DNA from: CAZYZQ01 sp964652075
GTDB lineage: Bacteria; Bacillota; Clostridia; Oscillospirales; Oscillospiraceae
Assembly: GCA_964652075.1 (NCBI GenBank)
Contig: CAZYZQ010000049.1
Location: 1 to 16,457 of the forward strand
DNA length: 16,457 nt
Reading direction: 5' to 3'
Under the pieces are notes generated by a model. It searched no databases. It saw only the letters and a program-made list of their open reading frames with translations, and was not told the DNA's origin. Made by a program: the position numbers and the translations under genes. How positions within the stretch are numbered: the first letter of the stretch is position 1; each line of letters begins with the position of its first letter. Shown one piece after another: positions 14,682 through 16,457 of the stretch.

Positions 14682-15904
14682 AACAGACAAAACTGGTTAT
14701 CACAGGTCTCGGCGCGGTGACGCCGATTGGGATCGGCGTTCCGACCTATTGGCAGAACCTGATTGCCGGGAAACAGGGCATCGGGCCGATCACGCTGTTC
14801 GATGCATCGGGGCTTCCTGTGCAGTTTGCCGCGGAGGTGCGGGACTTTGACCCAACCGCCTATATGCCCAAAAAATTGGCAGGTGAAATGGACCGCTTTA
14901 TGCAGTTCGCGTATGTCAGCGCGCAAGAGGCGCTCACTGACAGCGGCCTGACAATCGAAGGAGACAGAACGGGCATCGTCATGGGAACCGCGCTCGACGG
15001 TCTTGCCGAAATTGCCCGCACACAGCAGGCGTTGAGCGAAGCCGGGAAAAAGGTCGGCCCGCGTTTTCTGCCGAAGGTGCTGGGCAACCTTGCTGCCGGG
15101 CAGATCGCGATTGCGCATCAGATCCAAGGGCCGTGTTATACCGTCAACACCGCCTGCTCCTCCGGCGCAGACGCGCTTTCCGTGGCGGCGATGCTGCTGC
15201 GGGCCGGGGAGGCCTACAGCATGGTTGTCGTCGGCGCGGAGTCCGGTATTTGCCCGTTGATGATCGGGACGCTCTCGAAGGCCATGGCGCTCTCCCGCCG
15301 CAACGACGCACCGGAAAAGGCCTGCCGCCCGTTTGACGCAGGCCGCGACGGTTTTGTCATGGGCGAGGGCAGCGGCGCGCTGATTCTGGAAACAGAGGCG
15401 CATGCGCGCGCGCGCGGCGCGAAGATCTACTGCGAGCTGGCGGGCTATGCAAACAACACCGACGCGCACCATGTCACCGCGCCGCATCCGGATGGGAGAG
15501 GTGCGGCGGCCTGTATGTGGCGCGCACTGCAAAACGCGGGAATGCAGCCCGGCGAGATTGGCTATATCAACACGCACGGCACATCGACGCATGCGGGAGA
15601 TGTGGCCGAGACGCGCGCCATCAAGCAGGTCTTCGGCGACGCAGTACCCCCGATCAGCTCCACAAAGGGCGCAACCGGCCACATGATGGGCGCGGGCGGC
15701 GTGACGGAGGTCATTTCCTGCATTCTGGCGCTCCGCGACGGTGTTCTGCCGCCGACGCTGAACTATGAGACGCCCGATCCCGACTGCGATCTGGACTGTG
15801 TGCCGAATACGGCACGCAGAGCGGCAATCTCCGCCGCCATGTCCAACGCCCTCGGCTTCGGCGGCCAAAACTCAAGCGTCATCGTACGAAGCTACCAGAC
15901 GTAA
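14678..15904 (+). CDS. 3-oxoacyl-ACP synthase II (second copy)
   Basis: This 408-residue KAS I/II-type condensing enzyme has a complete triad: Cys160 in VNTACSSGADAL, His300 in INTHGTSTHAGD, and His335 in GATGHMMGAGG. It is a clear paralogue of the fabF earlier in the same operon, with the same length and the same C-terminal GFGGQNSSV-type ending, but differs at many positions. The active-site neighbours ACSSG versus ACATS suggest a different chain-length or substrate preference. The start overlaps accA by four bases with GGAAGGA at 14666-14672. It is the last gene before a strong terminator. A FabB-like function in unsaturated acid synthesis, or a role with a special acyl chain, is possible but cannot be decided here. 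Confidence 0.93.
   Translation: MKQTKLVITGLGAVTPIGIGVPTYWQNLIAGKQGIGPITLFDASGLPVQFAAEVRDFDPTAYMPKKLAGEMDRFMQFAYVSAQEALTDSGLTIEGDRTGIVMGTALDGLAEIARTQQALSEAGKKVGPRFLPKVLGNLAAGQIAIAHQIQGPCYTVNTACSSGADALSVAAMLLRAGEAYSMVVVGAESGICPLMIGTLSKAMALSRRNDAPEKACRPFDAGRDGFVMGEGSGALILETEAHARARGAKIYCELAGYANNTDAHHVTAPHPDGRGAAACMWRALQNAGMQPGEIGYINTHGTSTHAGDVAETRAIKQVFGDAVPPISSTKGATGHMMGAGGVTEVISCILALRDGVLPPTLNYETPDPDCDLDCVPNTARRAAISAAMSNALGFGGQNSSVIVRSYQT
15410..15436 (+). repeat. 27-base exact repeat, copy 2 (in second fabF)
   Basis: This segment is identical to 10317-10343 in the first fabF, in the same reading frame and protein position. The pair lie about 5.1 kb apart in direct orientation around the acc genes. 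Confidence 0.7.
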
Positions 15905-15916
15905 ATACACAAAAAG

Positions 15917-15956
15917 AAGCACAGAGCATGGAAAAATCCGTGTTCTGTGCTTTTTT
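15917..15956 (+). terminator. Strong rho-independent terminator of the fab-acc operon
   Basis: A 16-bp stem (15917-15932 with 15937-15952, two G-U wobbles) closes an AAAA loop and runs into six T (15951-15956). It starts 12 bases after the stop codon of the second fabF. Confidence 0.92.
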
Positions 15957-16275
15957 GCGTCAATTACTGTAGTTGTGAAATAGTTATAAAAACGTGTAAG
16001 TTTCTGCAAAATATGTGGCGCAATAAACTTAACTATATAATACCACGAGATTTTATCACTGTCCATATAAATTTTGTCATATTCTTGCTTTTGTTCCTCC
16101 TTTAGCGCGCTGCAAAATGCTACACGTTTTTGCAAGCCACTGGGAGGTGTTGCTTTGCGGCGAAAGACATGCGGTGGGCAAGGGAAAAACGCCGTATGCG
16201 CCACGGGACAGATATACCCCCTGCTTGTGGAGACGGGCAGAACATGATTGAAAAACACAAAATGGAGGTTCACAA
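15957..16275. other. AT-rich intergenic region with few clear signals
   Basis: This stretch is much richer in A and T (15957-16110) than the operon before it and then becomes GC-richer (about 16136-16240). A TATAAT box occurs at 16036-16041 without a convincing -35 box 17 bases upstream. A hairpin pairs TGCAAAA (16111-16117) with TTTTGCA (16128-16134). On the minus strand AAAGGAGG near 16096-16103 resembles a ribosome site, but no supported gene follows it. I see no tRNA, repeat array or mobile element. Confidence 0.5.
16155..16247 (+). CDS. Possible 30-codon leader peptide (speculative)
   Basis: A TTG start at 16155 has GGGAGG (16142-16147) seven bases upstream and opens a 30-residue frame ending in TGA at 16245-16247, 28 bases before the next ATG. 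The product is basic at the start (MRRKTCGGQGK when TTG is read as Met) and has no recognised family. Ribosome-site placement is the only support; it may equally be untranslated leader of the following gene. Confidence 0.2.
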   Translation: MRRKTCGGQGKNAVCATGQIYPLLVETGRT

Positions 16276-16457
16276 ATGAAAAAAACGCGTTTTATCTCTG
16301 CTGATGGTCTTGTGCCTGCTGGTAGGATTGCTGCCTACGACAGCGCTGGCGGCGGCGCCTGATTCCGAGTCCGGTCCATTCCCCGGCAGCACGGTGAATC
16401 CTAGAAAGATCAGACGCCCCGTACCGAATTGGAGCAGGCGCAAATTGAGATTGAGCA
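16276..16457 (+). pseudogene. Secreted-protein gene start, frameshifted at an A7 run (partial)
   Basis: GGAGG at 16264-16268 precedes ATG at 16276. Read as written, the frame gives 28 residues and stops at TGA 16360-16362. Removing one A from the seven at 16279-16285 instead gives MKKRVLSLLMVLCLLVGLLP followed by TTALAAAPDSES. This is a classic Sec signal peptide with a basic start, hydrophobic core and ALA-A cleavage site. The signal frame then runs to the window end with an arginine-rich stretch. From 16405 a third frame instead reads ELEQAQIEIEQ, a more protein-like Glu/Gln-rich coil, suggesting a second break. The gene is either decayed, subject to slippage, or affected by sequencing errors. 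The mature protein cannot be identified. Confidence 0.6.

Noticed and set aside
14495..15868. 457-codon minus-strand open frame opposite the second fabF
   Set aside because: It has the same antisense-shadow composition; the plus strand encodes a complete condensing enzyme with all three catalytic residues.
15872..16273. 133-codon open frame on the minus strand at the right end
   Set aside because: It overlaps the end of the second fabF and its terminator, starts with GTG without a ribosome site, and has no recognisable family pattern. An AAAGGAGG inside it is too far from any useful ATG.

Overview
The window looks like chromosomal DNA from a GC-rich Firmicute of the Clostridia, most likely Oscillospiraceae/Ruminococcaceae. 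This is inferred from strong AAGGAGG-type ribosome sites, dense 4-bp gene overlaps, a streptococcal/clostridial-type fab-acc gene order with FabK as enoyl reductase, a PheB-type ACT protein beside hom, and a YtvI-like membrane protein. No rRNA, tRNA, CRISPR array, insertion sequence or phage gene was found.

Layout. (1) Positions 1-3191, minus strand apart from the cut 3' end of an unknown plus-strand gene at 1-69: phosphate acetyltransferase (pta) with its own promoter and terminator, preceded by an operon of a YtvI/AI-2E-family membrane protein and an RluA-type pseudouridine synthase. (2) Positions 3192-6297, plus strand: a divergent promoter region, then a PheB-like ACT protein, homoserine dehydrogenase and an aspartokinase, the core of aspartate-family amino acid synthesis. 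The aspartokinase carries a convincing internal start that would make a separate regulatory subunit. (3) Positions 6298-6848: a terminator whose 3' arm contains the ribosome site of a small DUF6512 membrane protein. (4) Positions 6849-15956: a perfect consensus promoter drives fabK-fabD-fabG-fabF-accB-fabZ-accC-accD-accA-fabF2, closed by a strong terminator. (5) Positions 15957-16457: about 320 AT-rich noncoding bases, then the start of a secreted-protein gene whose signal peptide is out of frame after a run of seven A.

How the genes work together. AccABCD makes malonyl-CoA. FabD moves malonate to acyl carrier protein. The two FabF synthases, FabG, FabZ and FabK then run the elongation cycle. 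ACP, FabH and the regulator FabT, which open the equivalent streptococcal cluster, are absent here and must be encoded elsewhere. Pta links acetyl-CoA to acetyl phosphate, so carbon and energy flow sit next to lipid synthesis, although on a separate transcript.

I do not see a clearly new multi-gene system; most of the window is core metabolism. The points most worth checking are the terminator/ribosome-site overlap before the DUF6512 gene, the internal aspartokinase start, the second FabF with an exact 27-base repeat shared with the first, the one-residue-short zinc ribbon in AccD, and the frameshifted secreted-protein gene at the right edge.
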